Origin: Actinomycetes bacterium | Lineage (GTDB): Bacteria > Actinomycetota > Humimicrobiia > JAHJRV01 | NCBI GenBank assembly: GCA_030612085.1 | Contig: JAUWOM010000045.1 | Location: forward strand, 1-8,299 | Direction of reading: 5' to 3' | DNA: 8,299 nt | Shown here: positions 1 to 6,686 of the stretch, in pieces | Position numbering within the stretch: the stretch's first letter is position 1 | Layout of the letters: each line of letters starts with the position of its first letter | The notes under the pieces: generated by a model | The model's database searches: none | Seen by the model: only the letters and a program-made list of their open reading frames with translations | Told to the model about the DNA's origin: nothing | Position numbers and translations under genes: made by a program

Positions 1-138
1 AATCAAAAATATTGTAAAATAGTTTTATCGGAATGTCTTAATAAACATACATAAAATAATTTAAATATTATAAAAATATAAATTTATTGAATTATAAATT
101 TTAGTATCTTGACACAATACATTCAGAGCAGCTCCTGG

Positions 139-293
139 TTGTCATTGCGAGGAGCATTAGCGACGAAGCAATCTCTCTCAGAACAGACTGCGCAATCTCA
201 TTTTAATTAAATTTAACAATATATCTTATTTGAGATTACCACGCCACCTTTAGTGGCTCGCAATGAAAAATTAAATATTGTTTACAATGACAA
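139..293. repeat. MITE/REP-like palindromic repeat with nested inverted ends
   Basis: The left end TTGTCATTG (139-147) is the exact inverse of CAATGACAA (285-293). Inside it, TCATTGCGAG (142-151) is the inverse of CTCGCAATGA (257-266), and CAATCTCA near 193-200 nearly pairs with TGAGATTA at 231-238. GCAATCTC occurs twice on the left arm (168-175 and 192-199). The unit is richer in G and C than its surroundings and has no coding capacity. The words GTCATTGCGAG and GCAATCTC belong to a widespread class of small non-autonomous bacterial repeats; that link is from general knowledge, not a search. The extent is approximate because either inner or outer ends could be the true border. Confidence 0.65.
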
Positions 294-300
294 ACTAAAT

Positions 301-360
301 ATCACTCAGAGCCTGCCCTCGAGCGAAGTGAAGGGATAAACTCCGGTGATGAAGAATCTC
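301..360. repeat. Second short palindromic repeat unit
   Basis: ATCAC (301-305) pairs with GTGAT (346-350), and within it CCCT (316-319) pairs with AGGG (332-335) around GAGCGAAGTG. The unit ends in GAATCTCATT, resembling the AATCTCATT at 194-202 in the preceding repeat, so the two may be modules of one mosaic. The CCCT-GAGCGAAGT-GAAGGG pattern is typical of dispersed intergenic repeats in bacteria. With the preceding unit it accounts for most of the gene-free stretch 1-418; positions 1-120 are plain AT-rich sequence in which I see nothing else. Confidence 0.45.
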
Positions 361-418
361 ATTAAATTTAATAAAATATTTAGATAAATATATTATACGA
401 GGAGAAAGAGGGAGAACA

Positions 419-613
419 ATGAAAAGATTATATCGTTCAAAAAAGGATAGAATGCTATGTGGAGTATGTGGAGGAATAGCAGAATATTTTAATGTGGACC
501 CAACATTAATAAGGATATTGTGGGTAATACTTTCTTTACCGGGAGTGGTATTTCCAGGAATCTTAGCATACATAATTTGTTGTATAATCATTCCTGAAAA
601 TCCTGAACAATAA
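419..613 (+). CDS. PspC-domain small membrane protein
   Basis: This 64-residue protein is essentially one PspC domain. It opens with a basic stretch (KRLYRSKKDR, residues 2-11), followed by the family signature CGVCGGIAEYFNVDP (14-28) and a hydrophobic part (about 31-58) interrupted by a PG/PG turn, ending in IIIPE. In the phage-shock system PspC is an inner-membrane partner of PspB and PspA; stand-alone PspC-domain proteins of this size are common and their role is mostly unknown. No pspA, pspB or pspF is in the window, so a stress-response role is inference. Cysteines at 14, 17, 54 and 55 are notable for so short a protein. The ATG start follows a good Shine-Dalgarno (AGGGAG, 409-414). A weak TATTAT at 391-396 could be a -10 element, but AT-richness makes this unreliable. 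Confidence 0.88.
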   Translation: MKRLYRSKKDRMLCGVCGGIAEYFNVDPTLIRILWVILSLPGVVFPGILAYIICCIIIPENPEQ

Positions 614-697
614 GAAAAACTGTTTGTTTACATAAAACATAGAATTTGACAATGTCACTAATGTATAAGAAGAGATACATCGGTAACACTTTAGTTG

Positions 698-703
698 TAT
701 AAT
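698..703 (+). promoter_or_regulatory. Candidate -10 element upstream of corA
   Basis: TATAAT matches the sigma-70 -10 consensus exactly and lies about 36 bases before the corA ATG. No convincing -35 lies 16-18 bases upstream. A perfect TTGACA exists at 646-651, but it is too far away to pair with this element. Weak evidence in AT-rich DNA. Confidence 0.3.
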
Positions 704-739
704 TTATAAAATATAAAATTATAATGAAACTTATTGGAT

Positions 740-1705
740 ATGAAAATTTTAATTTATGACCGAGAAAAAAAAGCTATAAACTTAGATACTCAAAAAAAAG
801 ATGCAGTAGTATTGGTTAAGAATCCAAATTATATTATGTGGGTGGACATAGATGAACCACAAAAAGAAGTAATGGATTGGTTAAAAGAAACCTTCGGATT
901 TCACCCATTAGACTTAGAAGACTGTGTGAGTTTAATTGAGAGACCAAAGATAGATTTATATGAGGATTACCACTTCTTAGTGATGCATTTTCCAATTTTT
1001 GATAAAACAACTAAAAGGTTATCACCAATACAGGTGAATATATTTTTGGGAACAAACTTTTTAATTACAATTCGAAAAGGTTATATTAAAGCTCTAAATA
1101 AAACACTTGAGGATGTTTCAAAAAATAAGGAGCTCCTTTCTAAGGGAACTGATTATTTATTACACAAAGCCATTGATGATTTAGTTGACTATTGTTTTCC
1201 AATTCTAAACAAAATAAGGCAAAATATTCAGAATGCAGAAAATACGATATTTAATGGAGCTACTAGAGATACAATAAAGGACATACTTTTCATAAAAAGA
1301 AACATAATTCTCTTTAAAAATATAATAGATCCTCAAAGAAGGATATTAAAAGAAATAGAGGCTAGAGATAGTGAATTTATTTCAGATGAACTAAATGTAT
1401 ATTTTGGAGACATCGTTGACCACCTTGATAAAATACAGGACAGTTTAGTAAGTTATGGAGAGATGATTGAGAGTCTTCATGATGCACATCAATCCATAGT
1501 TTCAAATCGTATTAATGAAATTATGAAAACACTAACCATTATATCTGTTATAATACTTCCTCTAACTTTCATATCAAGTATGTATGGTATGAATATAGTA
1601 CTTCCTATAGCAAAAAACCCATTTGCTTTTATAATCATATTTTCTGTAATGGTTCTAATGGGTTTAGGGATGTTTTTCTATTTTAAGATTAAACATTGGA
1701 TATAA
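740..1705 (+). CDS. corA: CorA-family Mg2+/divalent cation channel
   Basis: CorA proteins are homopentameric inner-membrane channels that admit Mg2+ and sometimes Co2+ or Ni2+, gated by metal bound to the cytoplasmic domain. The 321-residue product has the expected order: a mixed alpha/beta cytoplasmic domain (about 1-145), long helices forming the stalk (about 146-260), TM1 (about 263-280) ending in the invariant YGMN signature (282-285), TM2 (about 294-315) and a short basic tail (KIKHWI). The acidic MPEL-type loop that follows GMN in the best-studied members is absent; here the loop reads IVLPIAKNPFAF, as in another CorA subgroup. The start is uncertain: ATG at 740 is chosen over an in-frame TTG at 734, but neither has a clear Shine-Dalgarno. 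It is probably transcribed alone, with 126 bases upstream and 161 downstream. No Mg2+ riboswitch is recognisable in the leader. Confidence 0.9.
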   Translation: MKILIYDREKKAINLDTQKKDAVVLVKNPNYIMWVDIDEPQKEVMDWLKETFGFHPLDLEDCVSLIERPKIDLYEDYHFLVMHFPIFDKTTKRLSPIQVNIFLGTNFLITIRKGYIKALNKTLEDVSKNKELLSKGTDYLLHKAIDDLVDYCFPILNKIRQNIQNAENTIFNGATRDTIKDILFIKRNIILFKNIIDPQRRILKEIEARDSEFISDELNVYFGDIVDHLDKIQDSLVSYGEMIESLHDAHQSIVSNRINEIMKTLTIISVIILPLTFISSMYGMNIVLPIAKNPFAFIIIFSVMVLMGLGMFFYFKIKHWI

Positions 1706-1739
1706 GTAATCTAGTATTACTATATGAGTATTTTCTTTT
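1705..1739 (+). terminator. Weak candidate terminator after corA
   Basis: AGTAAT (1705-1710) pairs with ATTACT (1716-1721) across a 5-base loop, followed nine bases later by a T-rich run (TTTTCTTTT, 1731-1739). The stem is AT-only apart from one G-C pair, and the T run is displaced, so it is at best a weak Rho-independent terminator. Confidence 0.25.
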
Positions 1740-1866
1740 AATTTCTATATAAAACAGGAAATACATAATTGTTAAAACATCAAACTTCTATAAAGAATTT
1801 TTTATATCACTTTTTCGATTTAGACACTTAAATAAAACTAACCAGAATTTTAATGGGGGTTAAATT

Positions 1867-2883
1867 TTGAAATTTGCAATTATAGGTGCTGGTTCAATAG
1901 GTTCACTTATTGGAGCAAAACTCTCATTATCAGGAGAGGAAGTAGCCCTAGTTGGAAGAGATCCCCACATATCTAAGGTAAGAAAAGATGGTCTAGTAAT
2001 TGAACTTCCAAAAGAAAAAAAATTAGTTAAAAATCTATTTGCTTGTACTAATTTAATTGAATTGAAGAATAGTCGGTTTAGTCCTCAATTTTTTGTTTTT
2101 ACAATGAAATCATATAGTACAAAGCAATCCTGTGAAGAACTTTTAGAAGTATTTGGGAAAAAGTGTAATATATTAACATTACAGAATGGAATTGGTAACG
2201 AGGAAATGATATCAAGTTTTTTCGGTGAGGAAAATACCTTTTCAGGTGCACTTACTATCAGCGTATCTTTGGTAGAACCTGGGATGGTAAGACAGAATAC
2301 TATCAAAGGTGGTGTGGGATTAGCTCCAGTAGCTATGATAGAAAATGCAAAGAAAATAGTGAATAAATTGAAAGAAATATTTGAAAAAGCAAGATTTAAA
2401 ACGAAAGTTTTTGAAAATTACAGAGAACTCAAGTGGTCAAAATTACTTTTAAATATAATTGCTAATGCAAGTTCCGCTATATATGACTTATCTCCTTTAA
2501 AAATATCCAATAATTATGAGCTGTTCTTACAGGAACAAATGGCATTTAGAGAAGCATGTAAAGTAATATCCAAACTGGGGTTGGGGACAGTTAATTTACC
2601 TGATTACAATGTGTATTTACTTAAATTTGTAATGAATCTTCCACGACCTATTGCTCATTCAATATTAAAGAATAAAATTGCAAAATCTCGTGGTGAGAAA
2701 ATGCCATCTCTTTGGTACGATTTAAATATGGGTAAAAAGTTTTCAGAAGTTGAGGTTCTAAATGGAGCAGTAGTTAAGTATGGACAGAGATTGAAAATTG
2801 ACACACCAGTTAATGACTTTTTTTATTACACCTTAAAAAATATAGCTGAGGATAAATTTAACCGGGAAAATTTCAAAAATTAA
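1867..2883 (+). CDS. panE: 2-dehydropantoate 2-reductase (ketopantoate reductase) family
   Basis: Ketopantoate reductase reduces 2-dehydropantoate to pantoate with NADPH in the cytoplasm, a step toward pantothenate and coenzyme A. The 338-residue product begins with a Rossmann fold carrying GAGSIGSLIGAKL (7-19). LQNGIGNEEM (105-114) matches the conserved cofactor/substrate loop. KLLLNIIAN (192-200) supplies the lysine and two asparagines expected at the active site, and the C-terminal helical domain has PSLWYDL (280-286) and SEVEVLNG (293-300), where family members carry the conserved Ser and Glu. The length is slightly above the usual ~300. The TTG start is supported by GGGGG at 1855-1859, seven bases upstream, and by the Rossmann motif beginning at once; the next Met is residue 80. 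No other pantothenate gene is nearby, and many family paralogues have undefined substrates, so the symbol is tentative. Confidence 0.82.
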   Translation: MKFAIIGAGSIGSLIGAKLSLSGEEVALVGRDPHISKVRKDGLVIELPKEKKLVKNLFACTNLIELKNSRFSPQFFVFTMKSYSTKQSCEELLEVFGKKCNILTLQNGIGNEEMISSFFGEENTFSGALTISVSLVEPGMVRQNTIKGGVGLAPVAMIENAKKIVNKLKEIFEKARFKTKVFENYRELKWSKLLLNIIANASSAIYDLSPLKISNNYELFLQEQMAFREACKVISKLGLGTVNLPDYNVYLLKFVMNLPRPIAHSILKNKIAKSRGEKMPSLWYDLNMGKKFSEVEVLNGAVVKYGQRLKIDTPVNDFFYYTLKNIAEDKFNRENFKN

Positions 2884-2922
2884 GGATTTTTAATATTAAA
2901 GATTTAACTAAGTATGTGAGAG

Positions 2923-2935
2923 ATGTGGGGCAAGG
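2923..2935 (+). repeat. Truncated copy of the 58-bp repeat
   Basis: ATGTGGGGCAAGG matches 12 of 13 bases of the left end of the full repeat that begins at 2951. Nothing recognisable of the rest of the unit follows, so it looks like a remnant end. It could also be chance, but the GC content stands out from the surrounding AT-rich spacer. Confidence 0.35.
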
Positions 2936-2950
2936 AAAAATAATTCAATT

Positions 2951-3008
2951 ATGTAGGGCAAGGCTTTAGCCTTGCTTAGTAATACAACCCTAAAGGGTTG
3001 CATTACAT
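2951..3008 (+). repeat. 58-bp double-hairpin repeat, copy 1
   Basis: The unit is bounded by ATGTA (2951-2955) and its inverse TACAT (3004-3008). It holds two perfect hairpins: GCAAGGC/GCCTTGC around TTTA (2958-2975) and CAACCC/GGGTTG around TAAA (2985-3000). It matches the copy at 6577-6634 in 48 of 58 positions with no gaps and in the same orientation. It fills the gap between two convergent genes, and its last base lies in the stop codon of the minus-strand dedA-like gene. The hairpins could therefore end or protect transcripts from both sides, though there is no good T run on either side. It resembles MITE-like intergenic repeats seen in many bacteria. Confidence 0.75.
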
Positions 3009-3640
3009 TAATTAATATCCTTTTTAGTTCTTCTTGAAATTATATAAATCCAAATTTGGGAAATAAAAACTATAACTACAAATAATATAATAATAACTAA
3101 ACCTGAATGAATTTCAACTAATGGTTTATATTTATGCCAGAGTCCATTTATGAATGTGATTAATCCCAGTGTAAGAGCACACCAAATAGCAGATCCTAAA
3201 AAAGTATATAAAACAAATTTTTTAAAGTTGAATTTCAATACTCCTGCAGGATATGATATAAATGTTCTCGTTTGTCCTATAAGTTGAGCAAGAAAAACTG
3301 AAAACTCGCCATATTTATTTATGAATTCACCTGTTCTACTACGTTTCTTACTATTTTTAGAGTTATTTTTTTTCAGTCTCTTTCTAAAAGGGGCAATGAT
3401 TCCTCTACCAATACCATAACTGATTGACGAACCAAGAGTACCGCCAATTGATCCTGCCAGAACTGAGAATATATAAGTAAAAATATTTTCTCCGACTTTC
3501 TCTGATGAAATTATTAAAAATGGTGCAGAGGCAAAAGGTATTCCAAGACTCTCTAAAAACATTCCAAGGCCTAATCCAATGTAGATTGAGCTCGGTCTTA
3601 TATTTGCTAAAAAGTGATATAAATTCTTAAGAAATTCCAT
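3008..3640 (-). CDS. Divergent DedA-family membrane protein
   Basis: DedA proteins are small polytopic inner-membrane proteins; some members return undecaprenyl phosphate to the inner leaflet. This 210-residue product aligns along its length with the canonical DedA at 6687-7289: the first hydrophobic segment with FLES (28-31), RTFISYPAG (125-133), and LYTFLGSAIWC (144-154). It departs at family-conserved sites. The PxPSE motif is replaced by PFASA (35-39), and the usual R-x-x-P-G-x-R reads QLIGQTR (119-125), losing the first Arg and the Pro-Gly. A very basic segment (about 86-103, nine Lys/Arg in the first fifteen residues) replaces the usual amphipathic linker. It is the last gene of the tldD-tldE unit, 35 bases after tldE, but no Shine-Dalgarno precedes its ATG, so translation may be weak or the start different. 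It may be a changed-function paralogue. Confidence 0.8.
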   Translation of the reverse strand: MEFLKNLYHFLANIRPSSIYIGLGLGMFLESLGIPFASAPFLIISSEKVGENIFTYIFSVLAGSIGGTLGSSISYGIGRGIIAPFRKRLKKNNSKNSKKRSRTGEFINKYGEFSVFLAQLIGQTRTFISYPAGVLKFNFKKFVLYTFLGSAIWCALTLGLITFINGLWHKYKPLVEIHSGLVIIILFVVIVFISQIWIYIISRRTKKDIN

Positions 3641-3675
3641 AATAATAACTATATACGATTTTAAAATTATAAAAA

Positions 3676-5010
3676 TTAACCACTTGTTATATGTACATCC
3701 TCAATGGCTATATATGGGAGATTTATACTGTAAACCCACTTCGTTTCTTTAGAAATAGCACATATTTTAGGAAGTGCTTCAAATATATTTCCAGCAATTA
3801 AAGTTTCTATAATGGGTTTTATGATCTTACCATTTTTAATTAGGTATCCACCTTTAACAACACCAGAAAAATCACCACTTACGGGATTTGTATTTCCTGA
3901 AAATCTTGTAACTATTATTCCCCTGTCTATATTCGAAATCATATCTTCATAGTTGACATTCCCACTCTTGATAATGAAATTTGTCGGACCTATTCCAGGA
4001 ACTGTCCTTGCGCCTCCAGAAGCGTGACCAGTACTTAATCTCCCCTCCTTATTTGCAGTGTATGTATTATACATAAAAGAAATTAATTTTCCTTTTTCAA
4101 TTATACTTATAGGTTTATGAGGTATTCCTTCTCTATCAAAGGATGATGAACCAAGACCATGCTGTAAAGTGCCGTTATCTGTTATTGTAAGCAGACTTGA
4201 GGCTACTCTCTCCCCAATTTTCCCAGATAATTTGCTCATATTCTTTTGTACATTATTTGCATTTATTGAAAAAAGTAGTGATGGAATTAGAAGTTCAAAA
4301 ACTGAATTAGGTGATAAAATTACATTTCCAACAAAACTCTCACCCCTCTCTGCACCCAAAGAACCTATTACATTCTTTGCAAATTCTAAGGCTACAGTTT
4401 TTACATCAATTTCATTAATAAACCTTTTTCCATCAAACTGATAATCAAAACTTGACACCTCTTCACCATCAACAGCCATACCCATAATATAATAATTAAA
4501 TAAACTGGATGGTTCCTGTATTCTTATTCCATTAGAATTTATAATGGCTCTACTACCAATAATTGCTTCAAAAGATGCACTATCTACTGTAACCCTACTA
4601 TCAAAATTTTTAGCTGAATTAACCAGCATAAGACCAGATTCCAATGCCTTAGAAGTATCAAATGATTTACTATATGGGTCATAGATTCCTTTTACTTCAG
4701 TTATTTTTTGAGGTTTAGGTAGTTGATTGAACTCGTCCTTAGGACTAGATTTTGCTAAAATATAACAATTTTCAATTGCTTCTGTAATTTTTTCTTCCTC
4801 AAAACTATTTACAGATGAAAAACCTAAACCCTTATTTTTAAATATTCTTACTCCAAAGCCATCTTCAATCTGACTTCTTGCAATTTGCAGGTCATTTTTC
4901 TCAAAAAATACTTCTATTCTCTTTATACTGCTTGAATAGATTTCTACCTCATCACCACCTATATCAATTGCTTTTTCTAAGACTTTATCACAAATAGGTA
5001 AAAGTTCCAT
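3676..5010 (-). CDS. tldE: TldE/PmbA-family subunit of the TldD-TldE protease
   Basis: TldE (PmbA) pairs with TldD to form a cytoplasmic heterodimeric metalloprotease, known in Escherichia coli for maturing microcin B17 and degrading the CcdA antitoxin. The product has 444 residues, the usual length. It lacks any HExxxH metal motif, as expected for the TldE partner: the equivalent region reads SPNSVFELLIPSLL (233-246). Conserved family stretches include STGHASGGAR (326-335) and VSGDFSGVVKGGYLIKNGK (377-395). The ATG at 5010 is preferred over an in-frame TTG at 5034, because AGGAGAG (5022-5016) sits correctly before 5010 and the later start leaves a single base after the tldD stop. That arrangement implies translational coupling and equal dosage with tldD. 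It is distinguished from TldD by the missing metal ligands. Confidence 0.9.
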   Translation of the reverse strand: MELLPICDKVLEKAIDIGGDEVEIYSSSIKRIEVFFEKNDLQIARSQIEDGFGVRIFKNKGLGFSSVNSFEEEKITEAIENCYILAKSSPKDEFNQLPKPQKITEVKGIYDPYSKSFDTSKALESGLMLVNSAKNFDSRVTVDSASFEAIIGSRAIINSNGIRIQEPSSLFNYYIMGMAVDGEEVSSFDYQFDGKRFINEIDVKTVALEFAKNVIGSLGAERGESFVGNVILSPNSVFELLIPSLLFSINANNVQKNMSKLSGKIGERVASSLLTITDNGTLQHGLGSSSFDREGIPHKPISIIEKGKLISFMYNTYTANKEGRLSTGHASGGARTVPGIGPTNFIIKSGNVNYEDMISNIDRGIIVTRFSGNTNPVSGDFSGVVKGGYLIKNGKIIKPIIETLIAGNIFEALPKICAISKETKWVYSINLPYIAIEDVHITSG

Positions 5011-5011
5011 T

Positions 5012-6406
5012 TTATCTCTCCTGTTTTCCTCCAATAATTAGTTTGCATCTTAAATAAGGTCCACCTGCATCAACTTTTGCATATTGTTTTTTACCACAGT
5101 ATCCTGAACCTAAATCCCACTCAAAATCTTTACTAACTGAATCGACACTATTTAACACATCAAAAGCTTGTCCAGATATAGTTGCTCCTTTCAACAATCT
5201 TCCGAGTTTTCCATTATTTATCTCATAGGCTTCCTGAACACCAAACATAAATTCAGCATTAGCGTCAGCTTGACCAGACATAGGACCTTTTAAAAGATAT
5301 CCTTTTTTAATTTCTGATATCATATCTCCAAGTTCATGATTTCCAGGCTCTATATAAGTATTTCTCATTCTAATTAGTGGCTCATCTGAATACTCGAAAG
5401 CTCTAGCATTACCTGTTGGTTCAACATCAAATATTTTTGAAGTTTCTCTGTTATGTAGATAAGACATAAGTATTCCATCTTTTATTATGATTGTCTTTTT
5501 TGTAGGGACACCCTCATCATCTACAAGCAACTCTCCTCCAGCATGTTTCTTTATCTGAGAAGGTCCGCTATCTACTAGTGTTATAAGTTCACTTGCAACC
5601 TTTTTTCCAATTTTACCTTGAGAAATGGAACCAGCTAAAACGAAATCTGCTTCAACAGTATGACCAATAGCCTCATGAGAGAGTATACCAACTAAACTTG
5701 GGTCTAAGATAACAGTTAGCCTTTCACCAATTGGATATTTAGCATCTAATAAATCAATTGCAATTTTTGCAGTACTTTCTGCTAATTCTTCAGGTTTTTT
5801 CTTACCAAAAATGTCTTCCCAACCCCCTGTAACTCCAATTGCTTTAAAAGCAGAAGTCATATCTACTTCCCTGACTGCAACAGCCATAAGTCTAAACTCA
5901 GGCTTCATATCTAAAATATGACATCTGGCGCCATCACTTGTAACTATATATTTTTCATCAATTATCTCATTGTATCTACAAAATGCTGATTGAATTAATG
6001 GTGAAGAAGCTCTCATTAGCTTCTCAGTTTTTAATACTAATGAGAGCTTTTCATCTAAAGAATGGTTTTTAAGACTATCATTTATCTCAGGTTCAAATTC
6101 TCCTACTGCCATAGTTGTTTCTGAAAGTCCTTTTACTTTAACTTTTTTATTTTTGCTTGATATTTCAGCAGCTATTTTTGCCTCCTTAAAAGTTTTGTAG
6201 ATATCATTTTCTGTTAGCCTATTTGTACTACTAAAACCCCATGAACCCTTAATTAAAACTCTTATTCCAACCCCACCATAAATGGATGAACTTGACTCTT
6301 CAAGCTCACCCTTTCTAACAGATATACTATTTAACTCTCTATTATGGTAGCGAATTTCAGTAAAACAATCTGTCTTTTTTAGAACCCTTTCAAGTAGGTC
6401 AAACAT
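5012..6406 (-). CDS. tldD: TldD metalloprotease, catalytic zinc subunit
   Basis: TldD is the metal-bearing half of the TldD-TldE protease, which threads unfolded peptides into a closed chamber in the cytoplasm. The 464-residue product carries the diagnostic HEAIGH motif (244-249: His244, Glu245, His249) followed by TVEADF, and a C-terminal Cys437 in GSGYCGKK, together the expected two-His, one-Cys zinc site with a catalytic Glu. Other conserved stretches are GGVGIRV (44-50), HNRETS (318-323), PTGNARA (330-336) and the GPMSGQAD segment (374-381). Its ATG follows GGGAG (6418-6414) with seven bases of spacing. It is the first gene of a probable tldD-tldE-dedA operon. Its natural substrate here is unknown; I find no toxin-antitoxin pair or modified-peptide precursor in the window. 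Confidence 0.93.
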   Translation of the reverse strand: MFDLLERVLKKTDCFTEIRYHNRELNSISVRKGELEESSSSIYGGVGIRVLIKGSWGFSSTNRLTENDIYKTFKEAKIAAEISSKNKKVKVKGLSETTMAVGEFEPEINDSLKNHSLDEKLSLVLKTEKLMRASSPLIQSAFCRYNEIIDEKYIVTSDGARCHILDMKPEFRLMAVAVREVDMTSAFKAIGVTGGWEDIFGKKKPEELAESTAKIAIDLLDAKYPIGERLTVILDPSLVGILSHEAIGHTVEADFVLAGSISQGKIGKKVASELITLVDSGPSQIKKHAGGELLVDDEGVPTKKTIIIKDGILMSYLHNRETSKIFDVEPTGNARAFEYSDEPLIRMRNTYIEPGNHELGDMISEIKKGYLLKGPMSGQADANAEFMFGVQEAYEINNGKLGRLLKGATISGQAFDVLNSVDSVSKDFEWDLGSGYCGKKQYAKVDAGGPYLRCKLIIGGKQER

Positions 6407-6461
6407 AAAATCACTCCCTTGAAATCTGATGTGAACTATCCAATATTTAAAATTAGGATAT

Positions 6462-6467
6462 ATTATA
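6462..6467 (-). promoter_or_regulatory. Candidate -10 for the tldD operon
   Basis: On the minus strand this reads TATAAT, 56 bases before the tldD start and in the divergent intergenic region. No good -35 lies at the right distance, and the surrounding DNA is nearly pure A/T, so this is only a candidate. Confidence 0.22.
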
Positions 6468-6539
6468 AATAATTTTTAATAATTATATTATAATTACTAC
6501 TAATTAACGAATTACCTAAAAAAATCTGTTCATTTTCAT

Positions 6540-6569
6540 TTGACATATAACCTATAGAATTTATATAAC
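6540..6569 (+). promoter_or_regulatory. Probable sigma-70-type promoter for the canonical dedA
   Basis: A perfect -35 TTGACA (6540-6545) is followed by TATAAC (6564-6569) at 18-base spacing, or TATATA (6562-6567) at 16. Transcription would start close to 6576, the base before repeat copy 2, placing that repeat in a 5' leader of about 110 bases ahead of dedA. This is the best promoter match I noticed in the window. Confidence 0.5.
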
Positions 6570-6576
6570 TTAAAGC

Positions 6577-6634
6577 ATGTAGGGCAAGGCTTTAGCCTTA
6601 CTTATAGATGTGACCCCAAAGGGTTGCCCTACAT
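6577..6634 (+). repeat. 58-bp double-hairpin repeat, copy 2
   Basis: Same length, ends and orientation as copy 1; the first 20 bases are identical and differences cluster in the middle. The first hairpin (GCAAGGC-TTTA-GCCTTAC) has one mismatch; the second keeps ACCC/GGGT around CAAA. The outer ends pair better than in copy 1: ATGTAGGGCA at the left is the exact inverse of TGCCCTACAT at the right, so the whole unit can fold as a cruciform. It lies between divergent tldD and dedA. Confidence 0.75.
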
Positions 6635-6686
6635 TTATATTTGATTTAATAAAGATATATAAAATTTGGAGACATGGAGTTAGTAT

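Noticed and set aside
109..114. Perfect TTGACA as a promoter -35
   Set aside because: No -10 element lies 16-18 bases downstream; that position falls in the palindromic repeat.
295..591. 98-codon minus-strand open frame
   Set aside because: It runs antisense through the PspC gene and the repeat, has no family-like motif, and the plus-strand PspC signature with a good Shine-Dalgarno explains the region.
646..651. Perfect TTGACA upstream of corA
   Set aside because: The bases at the correct -10 distance read GAAGAG; the nearest TATAAT is too far away to pair.
614..739. Mg2+-sensing riboswitch ahead of corA
   Set aside because: The leader is short and AT-rich, with no conserved M-box or ykoK-type elements that I can recognise.
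2085..2306. 73-codon minus-strand open frame
   Set aside because: Antisense shadow inside the panE-like gene, whose active-site motifs are intact on the other strand.
4169..4441. 90-codon plus-strand open frame
   Set aside because: Antisense shadow inside tldE; no ribosome-binding site or recognisable domain.
5010..5034. Longer tldE beginning at TTG 5034, overlapping tldD
   Set aside because: The ATG at 5010 has a much better Shine-Dalgarno and start codon, and the extra eight residues are highly charged with no family support.
2951..6634. CRISPR array or composite transposon formed by the two 58-bp repeats
   Set aside because: Only two copies, 3.6 kb apart, with three ordinary genes between them and no transposase, spacer pattern or Cas gene.
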